The translations under genes and the position numbers were made by a program. The notes beneath the pieces are model-generated. The model was not told the origin of the DNA, did not search any database, and saw only the letters and a program-made list of their open reading frames with translations. From Sarcocystis neurona (lineage: Eukaryota > Apicomplexa > Conoidasida > Eucoccidiorida > Sarcocystidae), in contig KL647295.1 of NCBI GenBank assembly GCA_000727475.1, forward strand, positions 2,130,476 through 2,194,475: a DNA stretch of 64,000 bases. Reading direction: 5' to 3'. Positions within the stretch are counted from its first letter, which is position 1; each line of letters opens with the position of its first letter. Positions 23,397 to 36,052 of this stretch are shown piece by piece.

Positions 23397-24992
23397 CTGT
23401 CCACACGCACGCGTGCATCCCGTGCTTCGACGCCGACGTGCCCATATACGAAGACAGGCTCACGTGTGAATACGTATATATGTGTATGCATGTATGAATG
23501 TATGTGTATATACGTGCGCATGAGTAGGAGCGTACAGACGCAAGCGTGTGTCAAAGCTAAGTAGCAGACGTGTGTATTTGCAGTCGCGCCGCGTCCTTGT
23601 AGGCCCTTGAAGCGTGAGAAGTTTCTTTGCGGCCCCGCAGGAGGTCAGGCGCTGGAGCGTGCCCCCGCAGACTTCCCCAGAGACATTTGCTGCTGCCCTC
23701 TTCGACCTGCTCTCGCTGACGGCGCTTTCGACGTGGGTCAGTTTCTGCAGTTGTATGTGTGGAAGACGTCTTTCGAATATCTCCCGGTCCTCGCTATCTA
23801 CGACTGCACGCCTCTGCCCGGCGCTGAACAGGCGGACGGCGTGCTTCTTTGAACGTCTCGTGCGATGCGCGGCCTCCCGGGACGGCACACGCGACAACAC
23901 TACACGGCCGCACATTCTTCTTCTTCGTAGAAGACGAATACAAAGACGGGTCTTTTACTTCCTAGAAAGGCGTGCAGATGTGTACATGTATGTTCGAGGC
24001 ACGTCACGCCCTCCACATAAAGGGATACGCTGCCCGTCCGTTGTTTCTTCCTACAACCGACCCACTCCCGGTGCTACGCATACACATATGGATAGGCTGT
24101 CGCATAGATACGTACCTATATACATATATATATGTGTGTGTCTGTGGCGAGATGGTATGTGTATGCAGTCGTGGGGGGGGGAGCGTTAGAGAACATCCTT
24201 CCATGTCGGTGTGATGCCTATCGCATACGTCTCGTATAAACGCAGGGCGTCGCGCGGGATGACGTGGTTCTATTTCGTGCAAACTCTTCAGCGTAACGCA
24301 TTCACATCTTACTAGGGACACGCATGCTCGCACGTTAGCAGGTGCATCTACGCACATGTATTGGCAGCCGTATGTTAATCTATGTATGTGCACACACACA
24401 GAGAGCGGCATACGCGAAGGGACGGGGATGGGCGACGGGGCGCTGTTGGTCTGCGTGACATCTTCATGTGGAGAGGCTGCAGCAGAACGCAGCGGTCCTC
24501 GTCGTTCCTTGCACAAGACCCGAGTTTACCAAGTGCAACACACTCCGTATAACACGTGTGTATAGATAGACTAACAGACAAAAGTGTACGTGTATGTGTT
24601 CGCGTGTAAACGGGGGCACGCGTACCCATCATATACGCATATGCACGTGTCCACTACATCTATCATAAGACACGCTGTCCAGCAGTATTCCTGCTGTTCG
24701 CTGCCCCACCGGTCTGGGGGGCTGCACGTGTCCTTCGTGATGATGGCGCCGTGGATCTCGCGAGAAGGACGTGCGTAATAGAAGGATATCCAAGAGGTGC
24801 ATGCGTACCTATTTCGTAGCATTACTCTCTCTGTCTCTACATATATATATGTTAAAGGCGCGGCTCTCTGTGTCTGCCGTGTAGGACCAGAGAGAACTTT
24901 ACTGCCTGTAAATACACTTCTAGCCTCCCCCACCTACGCAGCGCGAAGAAACAAGTGTACGTGTGTGATGTGATGGTGCGCACGGATATATA

Positions 24993-25068
24993 AGTAGACT
25001 CACATGACCAGACTAGACTCACATGACCAGAGTAGACACACATGACCAGAGTAGACACACATGACCAG
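24993..25068. repeat. 19-bp tandem repeat, four copies
   Basis: Four abutting 19-bp copies of AGTAGACACACATGACCAG (24993, 25012, 25031, 25050). The last two are identical; the first two differ by one or two bases. Confidence 0.95.
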
Positions 25069-25616
25069 ACATGTAGACACGTGTGGACATGTGTCGCGCG
25101 GCTGCCTGCTGCGCACCTGTCGGCGTGCTTGCTGCGTGAGGGCCTCTTCCGCCGTCGGTCGATCGCGCCGATACGACAAAGGAGGCGGTTTGTTCTCGTC
25201 AGGCGGCACCGTCTCTCTCTCGCCTGCTGCTCCAGCCTTTCCACCGGATGCTCTCGCATCTGCGTCTCGCGGCAGCGCTGCAGTGAAAGGGCACGCGTGC
25301 GGCCGCAGCGAAGCGTGGTCTGCTGCCGGGTGTTGTAGCACACGTGATAGGTTGTACGCTTCGTGGACTCCGACATCTTGACTCGTGGGGCGCTTGTGGA
25401 CACCGCTTCTGCACGACAGCTCCGAATAGTTCACGCAACCTTCGTATGTGTGTAATACGGGCGAGTCTGCCCCCCCTCGATGTATGGCACGCAGGTGTAT
25501 GTGTATCTTGGCTCACAGACGAGCGCGAGAAACACATTCTGATTCTCGTAGTAGACACTGAAGCAACGGCAATCTGCGGCGCACAGACGTAATATAGAGC
25601 TCTGAAACTTTCCTAT

Positions 25617-25785
25617 GGGTACCACGCATCTATGTGTCTACGCACACATACATATATATATATACTACTGTCACGGGCACCGCTCGTCTATATGTCTACG
25701 CATATATATATATATATGTATAGTAGTGCCACGGGTACCGCTCATCTATGTGTCCACGCATATATATATATATGTATATGTGGGT
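25617..25785. repeat. 58-bp tandem repeat with TA core, three copies
   Basis: Copies begin at 25617, 25675 and 25733, each starting GGGYACC and containing CTACGC or CCACGC followed by a (TA) run. Divergence is confined mostly to the TA tract and a few transitions. Confidence 0.9.
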
Positions 25786-26633
25786 TCCAGTGCATGTGCA
25801 TGTGGAGGTGTGTTTCTGGGGAAGCGTGTGCGTCTGTTCGTCTGCAGGTTTACGTTTATTCCTGTATTACTACGTCTGCGAATTTGTCCGTTCTGCGTAT
25901 GAATAGAGATGGACTAAGTGACGACTGCCTAACCACAGCACGGACGTCTTCGAGGAAGGAAAGAGCGACAGAAAACGTGCTCTGGACGCCATGTCTCGAC
26001 GGCTCTGTGCGTCGAGACAGAAGGCCCACTTTGTTTCAGAGAGGAAGAGGCTGTGGTGTGCCAGGGGAGATAGGCAGGCATGCTGGTATATTGGGCGACA
26101 GCGCTCTCGGCAGACTGATGCGCTGGTGGTCTTCGTGGAACCGATGCAGCCGCAGCGCTATGACGAAGGACCTCTTCTCGAAGACAGCAGCGCGGAAACT
26201 GCTGCGGAGACGAAAGGCGGCAGGACACACGTGTAGGCGCGTCGCCGAAGGAGGAAGTGGAGGAGACTGAGTTGCGAGGGAGTAGCAGCCGACGCAGAAG
26301 GTCGCATCCGCAGGAAAGAAGAACAGCACAGCAGGACGCATGCAACAGCGACGAAGGAGGACCGACGAAGGGACGGCAGCGTCGGCGCGCAAGAGAACGC
26401 ATCGAAAACGGGAAGTAGGGAAAGCAGCAGCAGAGAGCAGCTGAAGAGGAGAGCGCCAGGTCGGCACCAGAGCGCAGCAGCAGGACACCCGTGGGGTAGG
26501 GGCAGGGGCGCAGCAGGAAAACAGATTTTAGAGTCGCAGCAGATGTGGTGACACCGGGCCTGGCTTTGCGTGCGCGAGCGGGTTTGATGAGAAAGTCGTG
26601 GGGAAGAGCGAGGCTGTTGCAACAACGAGCAGC

Positions 26634-29600
26634 ATGCAGAACAGCGGTGGGGGGGAAGAAGGGAAAGAGGCGGCTGCAGGCAGCGCGCCCGCTGCTGGAG
26701 CGGAAGCAGGAAACAGCAGGAACGTGGGCAGCAGCAGCAGCAGCGGCGGCCTGAGCACACAGGAGCTGCAGCGTGCGTTCCTCCTAGGGCAGGAGCACGG
26801 CGGCGAGTTGACTCAGGACCTCCTTCAGGCGCAGGTGACGACGCAGAAATAAGTCCTTTGAGACACGTTCTTTTCTTACCCGTTTCTTCCTGATTCGCTC
26901 CCGGAGTCTGTCCTTCACGGAAAGTAGCCAGCTTCCGTCTCTATGAGCAGAGGAGTAGATATGTCTGTCTCCTAGTGATATGCGCACGTCCAGGCGTCCG
27001 TGCGCGTGTTTGCCCACTCCACATCTGTCCACCTGTGTATAGCTTGCACCGAGAGGTCTCGCAGGGCACCGTGTTCTGCCCGTGTGGTTGCACGCGTCCG
27101 TAACGGATGCAGGAGTACTGCGTACACTTTCACTGGTGTGCGTCTTCTCTGTAGCCCCCTAGATTCCAGATGCGTCTGTCAGCATTAGGTGAATTCTTCT
27201 TGGGTGACTTGTACGTCTCTCCATGGCCAGTCAAGGCAGGCTCTACGTGTATCGGTTTCTGTCTCGCCGGGCGCCTGGGAGAGGGTGCGTGTGGCTGGGC
27301 GTCTCTGTGGAGGGGCTGGTGATGTTTCCACAGTTGCGTGTCGGAGCAGGTGGCTTGCGTTCTTGTAGGTGAGGTGCAGGTCCGTGCTTCTGCTGCATGC
27401 AGCTCGTGGAAAACGGTTATGCGAAACCTTGAGTCTTCCCCTGCGACTGTTGCAGGAGAGCTTTGATGGACACTGGCCGGGTCGCTTGTTATCCGCTGGT
27501 GCTGTTCAGGACCGTGTGCCTCTTCTGTGTGGACTCTCCGCGTCCCTCTGTGCTGCTGCGGCTGCCCCCACTCTTGTGGCGCGTTTGGACGCACTCCCGA
27601 TGGGATGCCGCTGCTACTGCATTTGCTGCCTCTGCGTCTGTCTGCTGCATGTGCTGCTGCTGCGTCTGGTTCTGCTGCCGTTGCGTCTGCATCTGCTGCT
27701 GTTGCGTCTGGTTCTGCTGCTGTTGCGTCTGCATCTGCTGCTGCTGCGTCTGCTTCTGCTGCCGTTGTGTCTGCATCTGCTGCCGTTGCGTCTGCGTCTG
27801 CTGCCGTTGCGTCTGCGTCTGCTGCGGTCGCGTCTGCATCTGCTGCCGCTGATGCATGGTGTCTGGCCCGCTTTGTGTGCGGGAGTCGACGCGTCCGCTG
27901 CTACTGCGTCGGACGATCCCGTCTATGGCTGTGTTGTTAGTTGTTGACTTTCTGCTGCTGCGGCTGTTGCAGGGATGGCCGAAGGAGAAAATTGTCGCGG
28001 TTTTCAACCGCCTCACCGAAGCCCGGGCCGGAATCATTCGCCGCACCGGCAACGGTAACTACTCTTCGTTCGAGCGACCACCTTCACATGTGTTTACATG
28101 CATGTGTATATACGTAGGTATATACTAGAAATGCATGTGTACGTTTTGGCATGCATGCACGCATGTCTGAAGGCATGCGGCACACATCCATACGCAGACA
28201 CAGAGACACAGACGCGTACCAGAGCAAGAAGAGAGAGCGCGCGCTACGGAGCTATACCTTTCTACAGTGGCGGAGGTGAGAGCAGGCGTCAGTTGGCACG
28301 TACTCGTGTATGCACGCTTTTACGTATGTCGTATGTATCATACGTATTTGCGTGTATGCGCCTGTATACGTGTATCTGGACGCAAGTGGGTAGAGAACGT
28401 ACACGTTGATGGACAGGCTCGGCGGCGCAGATAGACATTCAACTACGAAGCACGCGTGTTGGTAGTACTACCAGCCCCAGGGGTAGGGCGTGCCACATCT
28501 GCGCGGGAGGGAGATACGTCGTCCCAAGCAACGCCCTCCTTCTACGAGCATGCAGCCACACGTATGGGAGCACACGCTCGTATCTACCTCTTTGTATCCT
28601 CGGGGAGAGTTGAGGGTCCCCCTCGTCACAGACGTGGATAGAAGAAAACTACGTATCTGTCTGTCTGCGCCCGTATCCGTCTCCCTGTCTTCCTAAGTGT
28701 GTGTACGTATGCGTACGTGCGGAGTTGCTACAGATATGCAACTCCATATGTAAAGAGGTGAACACGTATACTACGAGTGTGGCATATCGCGGGAGGGTCA
28801 GATGCAACAGCGTGCCGAGAGAAACTCTCCGGAGTCTGGCCGGGAAGGCGGGAGTTGTAGTACGTACACACGTGTGTACGTCCCCACCTGTGTACGAGCA
28901 CGTGTGTATATACGTATATGTTTATATGCAGATGGACGGACGGACGTATCTGTAGATAGAGAGAGATAGATACATCTGTGTGTACGTCTGTATATAACTG
29001 AGCTTGTGGTAGTATCTGGAGAGAAATTTTCGTTTGTATACGTTTGTGTGTGCACACGTTTGTGTACGTTGGTGCTTTGACCTGTGTGCGTGTGTTTATA
29101 CATATGCGGATACACGCCTGTATCGGTAGGCACATCTGCAAGTACTGATGGAAAGGCAGTGATGTGTAAGAGGTCCACGGGGACGCAGAGAACGAGACAG
29201 ATAACCTTGACCAGCGGCAGAGAGGGTGCACGAGCGACAGCAGGAGGTGCGCAGGAACAGCCGCGCTGAGCCAGTCGGGCAGGGCGAGTCAGTTCGTCTT
29301 CTTGCGTCGTGCAAAGCAGTTCCACACGCGATCTGCATGCATTTATGTCTAAGGGGGAAAGATGCAGAAATGAACACTTCGATAGGTGTAGTATGCGGTA
29401 GAAAAGTTTTGGGTGTAAAGGCGCTTCAGCAAAGGGAAGAGAGCGACAGGCATTTACAACAACTGCAAACGATTACGGCTGCAGGGGGGCGCCCCGTTGC
29501 CTCTTCTGTCGGCCTGTGCCAAAAGGAGAATTGTCGGCAGTCGTATTGCAGCGCAGTTTTCTCCTTCCATATCTTCTTCATACGAGGCTGAGCTTGAGAA

Positions 29601-32600
29601 AACATCTGCCGACTATCCATATGAAGAAGATACATGCCTGCGATGGCTGTAACATCATGGGGTATATACGTCCACATCAGTATGTATGACGTGTATATAT
29701 ATATATATATCGCGTGTGTATTTGTATATAGCATATATATAAAGTATATATTGTATATATACACATACATATATAGTGTATACGTGTGAACATGTATGTA
29801 GCGTGTATATATATAGTGTACTTTTACTGTGTGTATATCTCTATACATATACAGAGAGAGCTCCCATGCATATATGTATATATAAGGGGGATATGTGTAA
29901 TGTTCTCATCGATATATGTAGCATGTGTACAAGTGTATGTAGGTAACGCGGAGGCATCTAGGATGATGGAGCGGGTGTTCGTTGCGTCTGGCTGGGATGA
30001 CCGGTGGATAGCAGAATATGCGTGGAGGTCGGTTTCGGTAATGGAGTGTCGACACATGGGTAGGCGTTGTTGCTGCTGCGTTCGTTGCCGCAGACATCTG
30101 CTGCGCGCTGAGACCTACGAACGTTATCGCCAAGTTGAAGACGCTTGACGCTTTTGACTACAAAATCTACTGCGCGATTGAACAAGCCGGTAGCACAGGT
30201 GAGGCAGCTTCTCTCTATCGCGGTCGAGTTGTTGACGCCTGCGTGTGCTGCTGTCTTGTCTTCTCTCTGCCCACCGGCTGCTCCCCCACTCCCCCCGCCC
30301 GCCTCTCGTTTGCTGCTCGCCTCACCGGACTACTCGTCGTCATACGGTCCTTCCTGCTGCGGAAGCTGCTGCTGCTGCCTGCGTCCGCTGTCTGCTGTTT
30401 GTGTGGAGCGTCTGCTGGTGCCGCTGACGTTCTCTTTCTGATGTCGCTGTCGCGCGTCTGCTGCTGCGAATTCTCTGCCGGCTGACGCTGTCGTGCAGGC
30501 GTCTGGACAGCAGATCTGCGGAAGAGCACGGGCCTGCAAACGCACGTGATTCAACGCAGTGTGAAGCAGCTGTGCGAGATTCTCAAACTTATCAAACCTG
30601 TGAAGAGTATTCATGTAAAAAACAGGAAGATGTATATTCTGTCTCATTTAGAACCTTCGAAAGAGGTACGTTTTCACCCACTATCACCCGTCGTGTGCCG
30701 TATACATATAAAACTACACGTCCTCGTGAATTCCATATTCTTTCGGAGAGTTCTACGTAGCGTGTACGCCTTTGTTGTCTCACCCATTCTGCGTGTATTG
30801 AGGCGCGAAGGTAGCGGTCCGTTGGCCAGTCACCCCTTCGAGGAGAATTATCATTGCATGCGGATCCTCCCGCTAGCTGCAAAAAACATCCTTCGAGCAG
30901 CCGGTAAACAGCCAAGTGGTGGACATGCTCAACTGCGGACTCTCGCATATGCACATATACATATATCCATATAACTGTGTTCATTTATTCACAGATGCGT
31001 GTATACGAAGATACACCTTTGAACGTACGAACGTGTGTGCCGGTCTGGTTCTCGTGTGCGTCTCTTCTGCACCAAATGTTCAACTAATGCGGTACCTTCG
31101 TCTCCCCAAATTCATCTACAAGCGTCGCACATACAGATGTTTAAATATCCCGGTGCAGACAGGCAGCGATTCAAGCGGTGTTCTGCTCAATACGGTAGGA
31201 AGTCTAGGCAGTGCTTTTGCTTCTCTGTGCGTGATATATTTGCTGAGTTTTGAATCGTTTGCGCGCGGCGTGACGCTGAGGCAACGGGTGAACGAAGCCG
31301 CTTGCGCTTTGCCGCTGTCTGTTTAAAGACAACGAATTTAACGTGTACGACGGACACGGACGCGCGTATACGTGTGAGTCAGTACGAAGGCCTTTCAGCA
31401 TCAATTACGTTGTGAGTAGTGTCTCGCACGAGAATGTTGACAGAGGGGCTGCTGCCAGGACCTTCTCCGCAGGTGCTCTGTGCTCCTTAGTCGGTTGCGC
31501 ACGGGCTTCGTTTTGTCTGCCTCTCATGTGTGAGAGTTCACCAGATGGGGCTCTGAGGGGTACCCTTTTGTCTTTACTTTCCTTGCTGCTCTTTCGCCGC
31601 AGAAGCGAGTGCTTTGACTCCGCGGGGTGCGTTGCCGCCGGCGGTGTCGTAGCAGCCGCGGTGCTGCGAAGTGCTATGGTGCCACCGTTCGTGTTACGGT
31701 TCCTGATGCGACACTCTCAGCTCGCAGCTGCTGCCTCCTGGTCTTGCGTGTAGCCTTCGTGTGTGTGAATTGAAGCGTTGCAGCACTGCTGCTGGTGGCG
31801 TTCTTAACCCAGCAAAATTTGGTGGCGGGCTGCCCAACTGCCTTTTGCTGTATTTGGTGTTCAGATTGCAGGCGGATCTTTCTACAGCAACGGGGAATTT
31901 AACGAGCCTGTTGTCGACGTACGCCACCTGTGCCGCCGAGCCTTCCGCTCTGCCTGTTCGCTTGGTTCTGGTGTAGACACATCCGGCTCGAAGAGTACCA
32001 CCTCTGTCTATATGTGTACATACGCGCACGTGGACGTCATGTGTGACTGACATTTTTGCTGCGTGTGAGCAGTAAGGTATCGCTGAAATGGGTTCTCACG
32101 TTGTGGCCGGTTTGTGAGAGGGAGAAAAATCAAACTTGTTGAACTAAAAGGTGACTCGTGTATTGACCAAGAGTAGACGGCTCGCGTGTGCGTACCTATT
32201 CGTGCAACCTTAAACATGTCACTATCTCGTGTGACTTCGGGAGGGGGCAGAATAGCCGCTTCTACGAATGAAACACTCAATCTTTGCTGCATCCTTTCTT
32301 TGTTCCCTTCCGCACGCCGCGTGAGCGTATAGATGTGCCTGCTTGCAGTCCAGCAGTGGGAGTGTGTGTACGTGTGTGTGTGTGTGTGTGTGTGTGACTA
32401 CCGGTCCCGTTCCTACGTATGTCTGACTCGTGCGTCGGCGGTAATACAAATGCGTGCACGGGGCGACCGTGAACGTCGGTCTGCGTGACGGAGTTTCCTC
32501 CGCGGTAGAAAGGTCGCTCCTGGTGCTTGCTGCTTCCAGCCTGTGGCATCAGTGCCGCCCGTACTGCCGTGCCCATAAGTATAAATTGCGTGGCACGGTA

Positions 32601-35600
32601 GCATTAGCCGTGCAGGTGGTGGCAGTGATCGTAGTAGTAGCGTTCGTTGTAGTAGTAATAGTGGCAGTAATGGCCGTAGGGTTTGTTGTTGTTATGTAGG
32701 CACAGAAACACTAGTAGCGATAGAGGTCGTCGTCTCGACAGCAGTCGTAGCCATGGTTACTGTTGTTCCAGAGAGGCACTCACGGAGCAGCCCTGGTGGT
32801 GGCGGTAGTAACGGAGTAGCCGTGGCAGTCGTGTTGGTCTTATAAGAGGCTAGTAGTAGAGGGAGGGAGAGGAAGGAAAAGACGGTGACGAGAGCAGCAG
32901 TAGCGGCCGTCGTCGGAGTTATACGACTGGCAGGAGTCCTCATAATTTGCCGCGGTGGCAGTAAGAGGAGAAGTATCAGCGGTAGCAGCAGCCGCAGGAA
33001 TGGCACTGTTCGGAGTAGTAAGGGTACTAGTGGTGGCAAAAGGAGTAGTAGCAGCAGTCGTAGTAGTGGCAGTAGCAGTACGGGACCCACACAAGTAATT
33101 GATACAGTCGTAGGGAAAGCCGCTGCAATTGTAGTGGTAGTAGTAGTAGTAGTGGTAGTAGTAGTAGTAGTAGTACTATTAGGGAACACGTGCGAGCCGC
33201 CTGCTCCCGCTGTCGCGTTTTCCGTTACCGTCTTCTCTGGGAACGTGGAGACGGCGACGAATACGTTGTCCGATCGTTTGTGTGAAAACTTAGGAACGTT
33301 GTATCTGTGCGTTTGTGCCGCGCAGCACCTACGAGAACAGGCCTGCACGTTTCTACAAAGCGCCGGCACGGCTTCTTTTCAGGCCCTCGCCGCGTACACG
33401 CGGTCAAGCGGTGAGCATCCAGGGTGTCCAGTTGGTCTTGTGCGTACACCTGCGAGACACACATGTGTGCGTACACGTGTCTTTAAAAACTGTACACATA
33501 CGCGTTATGGTACATACAAATGTGTGAAGATACCTAGCTACCAGACCCACACCCACACGGACGTACGTATAACGTGTTTACTCACGGAGGCGGTATCGTA
33601 TGCGCCCGACCTAAAATTACACGTACGGTGTGTGTGTGTGTATATATATATATATAGGTGTCCTACCTATTATTGCAAGTGCGTCATATACAACAAAGCG
33701 TCACGTAAACTGCACTAGCGTTCGGGGTGCACTCGAGAAGTGGTAGGGCGACGTCGACGTCTACACGCTTGGGTCTGTCCGGCCCGTCCGTACCCATGCG
33801 TCACGTCCTCTCACGTGGGGGAAAAGGTCTCCGAACGCCGTCGTCGTGCAAAGCTGTAGTCAGGCGTACACTGAGTGGGGACCCTGGCCGAGAGACGGCG
33901 ACAACGCTGTGCGCAGTCGTTGACAGTTTTTGTACTTTTCTGAGCATTAGGATGCGTCTAGCAGGCTTTAGCAGTTTTCTCCCTGTCTCCGTCACGCCGC
34001 TGTGGATTGCTGTCGCGATTCGACTACAGTTGTATTCGTTGGGTAAAAGTGACCGTGGACAGGATAACCTCGAACGCGGGACACAGAGAGAGGGAAGATT
34101 CTGGTGTGTGTGACACGCAGGGGATACGAAGACACCTATGCTGTGTGAAGAAATTTTCGCGTGGGCGTTGTAGGCTGTGCGTATGCGGGGAACTTCTTCA
34201 GTGGGCGTGCTCACCGAGTTCTGCGAATGAAAGCGCCCTCTCACTTGGACGCACGTGGGATTGATACGAAGTGCGTTTGCCCACGCATTGATTCGTACGC
34301 GCCTCGTCTTTCGTTAGAAATCGTTACAACATTATATGGCAGATATATTCTTGTCCGCCATAACAGAGGGATCGAACGTGTAGAGGAGGCGTAGCTGCAG
34401 GGGAGTCCTGCGGGGGCGCAGTCTGTGGAAAACCGCTCGCCGTGCACGCGCGGATGCGGGGGGACAACTCCGTGTTCTTTTTGTCTCAGGGCTCAAGGGA
34501 CTACGCGGTGGACTACATCTTCACGTGTATCCCTGTGTATGTATATCCACTTGCTTACACGTGCTGTGTGCGCCGCTTTGTGGTGTGCGGGGAAGGGGAG
34601 TTAAGCGGAGCCACTTTCAGCGACGAGGATTTGGAGAAAGTTTTGAGCAGTCTGGAGTACGAGCAGAAGATTACGAAAGTTACCACGTCTCACCAAGTTG
34701 TTTACATGGTAAGTGAGCTTAGCGTCCTGCATATCACTGGATCCACGTGGGTGTACGAATATATATATATATATATATTTACAGCCTTCCTGGGCCGACA
34801 CCTAGTAAACGACAACGTGTACGCAGATTACATATCGGTGCAGACACCTCTGTGCACACACGTATTCTTGCGTATTGTGTGGGCGACCGTCGCATAAGAA
34901 CTTTGTAAATGGACACGTACGTTCACGTTGTCAACGAGTGTCACCACGCATCTCTGTGGTTATGTCTTCGCCACTTCTGCAGCGCGCTCTACGAGTCGTC
35001 GTTGTGAAATATGTATGGCCCTAGCTGGTCAGGAGCTCAAAAAGCAGTGGTGCGTACGCTGCCTCGTTTATCTGAGGAGTAAACGCTCGTGTGACGACGT
35101 ACTCATACACACATATATCTCATAGTGAAGAGATCTCTCGTTTGTCTTCGGGTACTATATGGGAGTGTTCCTTCGGTAGGTGTCTATACCTGAATGCTGT
35201 CGTGTTCCGCGCGCTAAGATGCCATGCAGACGACTTTTTTGCACGGGAAGGAAATGTGTACCGGCGTACGTTTATAGGCTGGACGCAGTGGTATCCACTG
35301 GGTGTCCGTTGGGAGAGTTGTACGTTGACGCTCGTGCACACCGTTACAACTCTGCAGAGGTCTAAACAAAAGACGGTTGACGTTTGTATGAACAAGTTGA
35401 GACTATTTGTATACGGAGACGAGAGACAAGTGCTTCACATCTGAAATGGTGGGCGTGCTGGCGGGGGAAAGGCTTGGTCAGCGGAAGAGTATGAAGTTCG
35501 CCCATGCGTCCGAGACGAAGGGGCGAAAAAGTAAGCAAAGCCAAACCGAAGTGAATCGCAGGTTACGTAGCACTCCTGCGTATCTGAATAAACGATTCCC

Positions 35601-36052
35601 CGTGTGTCTGTGCGGATTTTTCTGAGTTTGGCCATGAGTCTTCTGAAGAAGGCAACAGAAAAGCGGGGGAGCCGCAGCAGAAGAAGGGCACGCAGAGCGC
35701 TGTAGCTGTCCAAGTGTACGTTCCGTTCTTGTAGTGGGCGAATGTGCGACTTCTTCCGCAGTGGAGCAGGTTCCCCGACCTCTATGATGGCACGGCGCTG
35801 CCGTGCAGCAGGTGCCAGCTCAAGCATCTGTGCTGCCGAGGCGCTGACAACCCTATCTCCCCAGCGAACTGCGAGTATTACTCGTACTGGCTCGGCCTGG
35901 ATTTTGAGGTACGTTCAATGTACTCACCTCCAGTCGATATTCCATTACTACGTTGTACCGCAGGTGAACGTGGGGGAACTACGGTAGTTTTGCAGGAAGG
36001 GAGTCTTTTATGCCGTTATTATTTTTATCTGAGGCGTTGTGAGACTCGTTAG
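26634..36052 (+). CDS. RPC6: DNA-directed RNA polymerase III subunit RPC6 (RPC34)
   Basis: RPC6 belongs to the RPC3-RPC6-RPC7 subcomplex that helps Pol III open tRNA and 5S promoters through tandem winged-helix domains. Exons: 26634-26834, 27973-28054, 30094-30198, 30499-30665, 31865-31918, 33326-33439, 34490-34708 and 35762-36052. All junctions are GT-AG and every phase fits. Recognisable parts are LSTQELQRAFLLG (first winged helix), VKSIHVKNRKMYIL and AGGSFYSNGEFNEP (the family VKSV-K-x-YML and GG-W-YSD motifs), FSDEDLEKVLSSLEY (third winged helix) and a C-terminal cysteine cluster C-x2-C-x5-CC ending NC, the iron-sulfur ligand region. The protein is about 410 residues, or 370 if a 55-base GT-AG intron (35909-35963) is removed and translation stops at 35987; the human protein has 316. 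A Ser/Gly/Ala-rich N-terminal extension is lineage specific. Exon 7 holds an in-frame insert that could be a small intron. Confidence 0.9.
27652..27840. repeat. 21-bp tandem repeat, nine copies, in RPC6 intron 1
   Basis: Nine abutting 21-bp units of the form TGCTGCYGTTGCGTCTGCATC. Because the unit is a multiple of three, all frames stay open: minus reads a Gln/Thr/Arg heptad and plus reads Ser/Ala/Val or Cys. It lies wholly inside the first RPC6 intron (26835-27972). Confidence 0.93.
29690..29840. repeat. TA-rich tract in RPC6 intron 2
   Basis: A 150-base tract of interrupted (TA)n and GTGTATA motifs inside the 28055-30093 intron. Confidence 0.85.
32362..32396. repeat. (GT)n microsatellite in RPC6 intron 5
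   Basis: An almost pure GT run of about 35 bases within the 31919-33325 intron. Confidence 0.92.
33131..33175. repeat. (GTA/GTG)n array in RPC6 intron 5
   Basis: A near-perfect trinucleotide array, the core of a larger 32600-33180 zone of interrupted GTA/GTG/CAG triplets. The zone keeps a plus frame open directly into RPC6 exon 6, which explains a 277-codon open stretch that is not all coding. Confidence 0.92.

Larger units (their letters stand above)
23397..26633. other. Spacer upstream of RPC6 with tandem repeats
   Basis: No conserved gene found. A minus-strand open segment at 25000-25434 ends in frame at CGACAG before GTGCGC and may be an exon; two frames compete within it. A plus-strand ATG at 25991 opens an 81-codon frame ending at 26236, about 400 bases before the RPC6 start, which could be a small gene or an upstream leader frame. 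Two tandem arrays are listed separately. Confidence 0.4.

Noticed and set aside
24993..25785. Spaced repeats considered as a CRISPR array
   Set aside because: Copies abut without unique spacers and the genome is eukaryotic; these are minisatellites.
26158..26760. 200-codon minus frame rich in Leu, Cys and Ser
   Set aside because: It is the antisense shadow of RPC6 exon 1 and its CAG-type repeats.
27489..28052. 187-codon Gln-rich minus frame
   Set aside because: It is created by the 21-bp repeat and overlaps RPC6 exon 2 in antisense; kept only as a finding about the repeat.
32692..33369. 225-codon minus frame with poly-Thr
   Set aside because: Antisense of the GTA/GTG array and of RPC6 exon 6.
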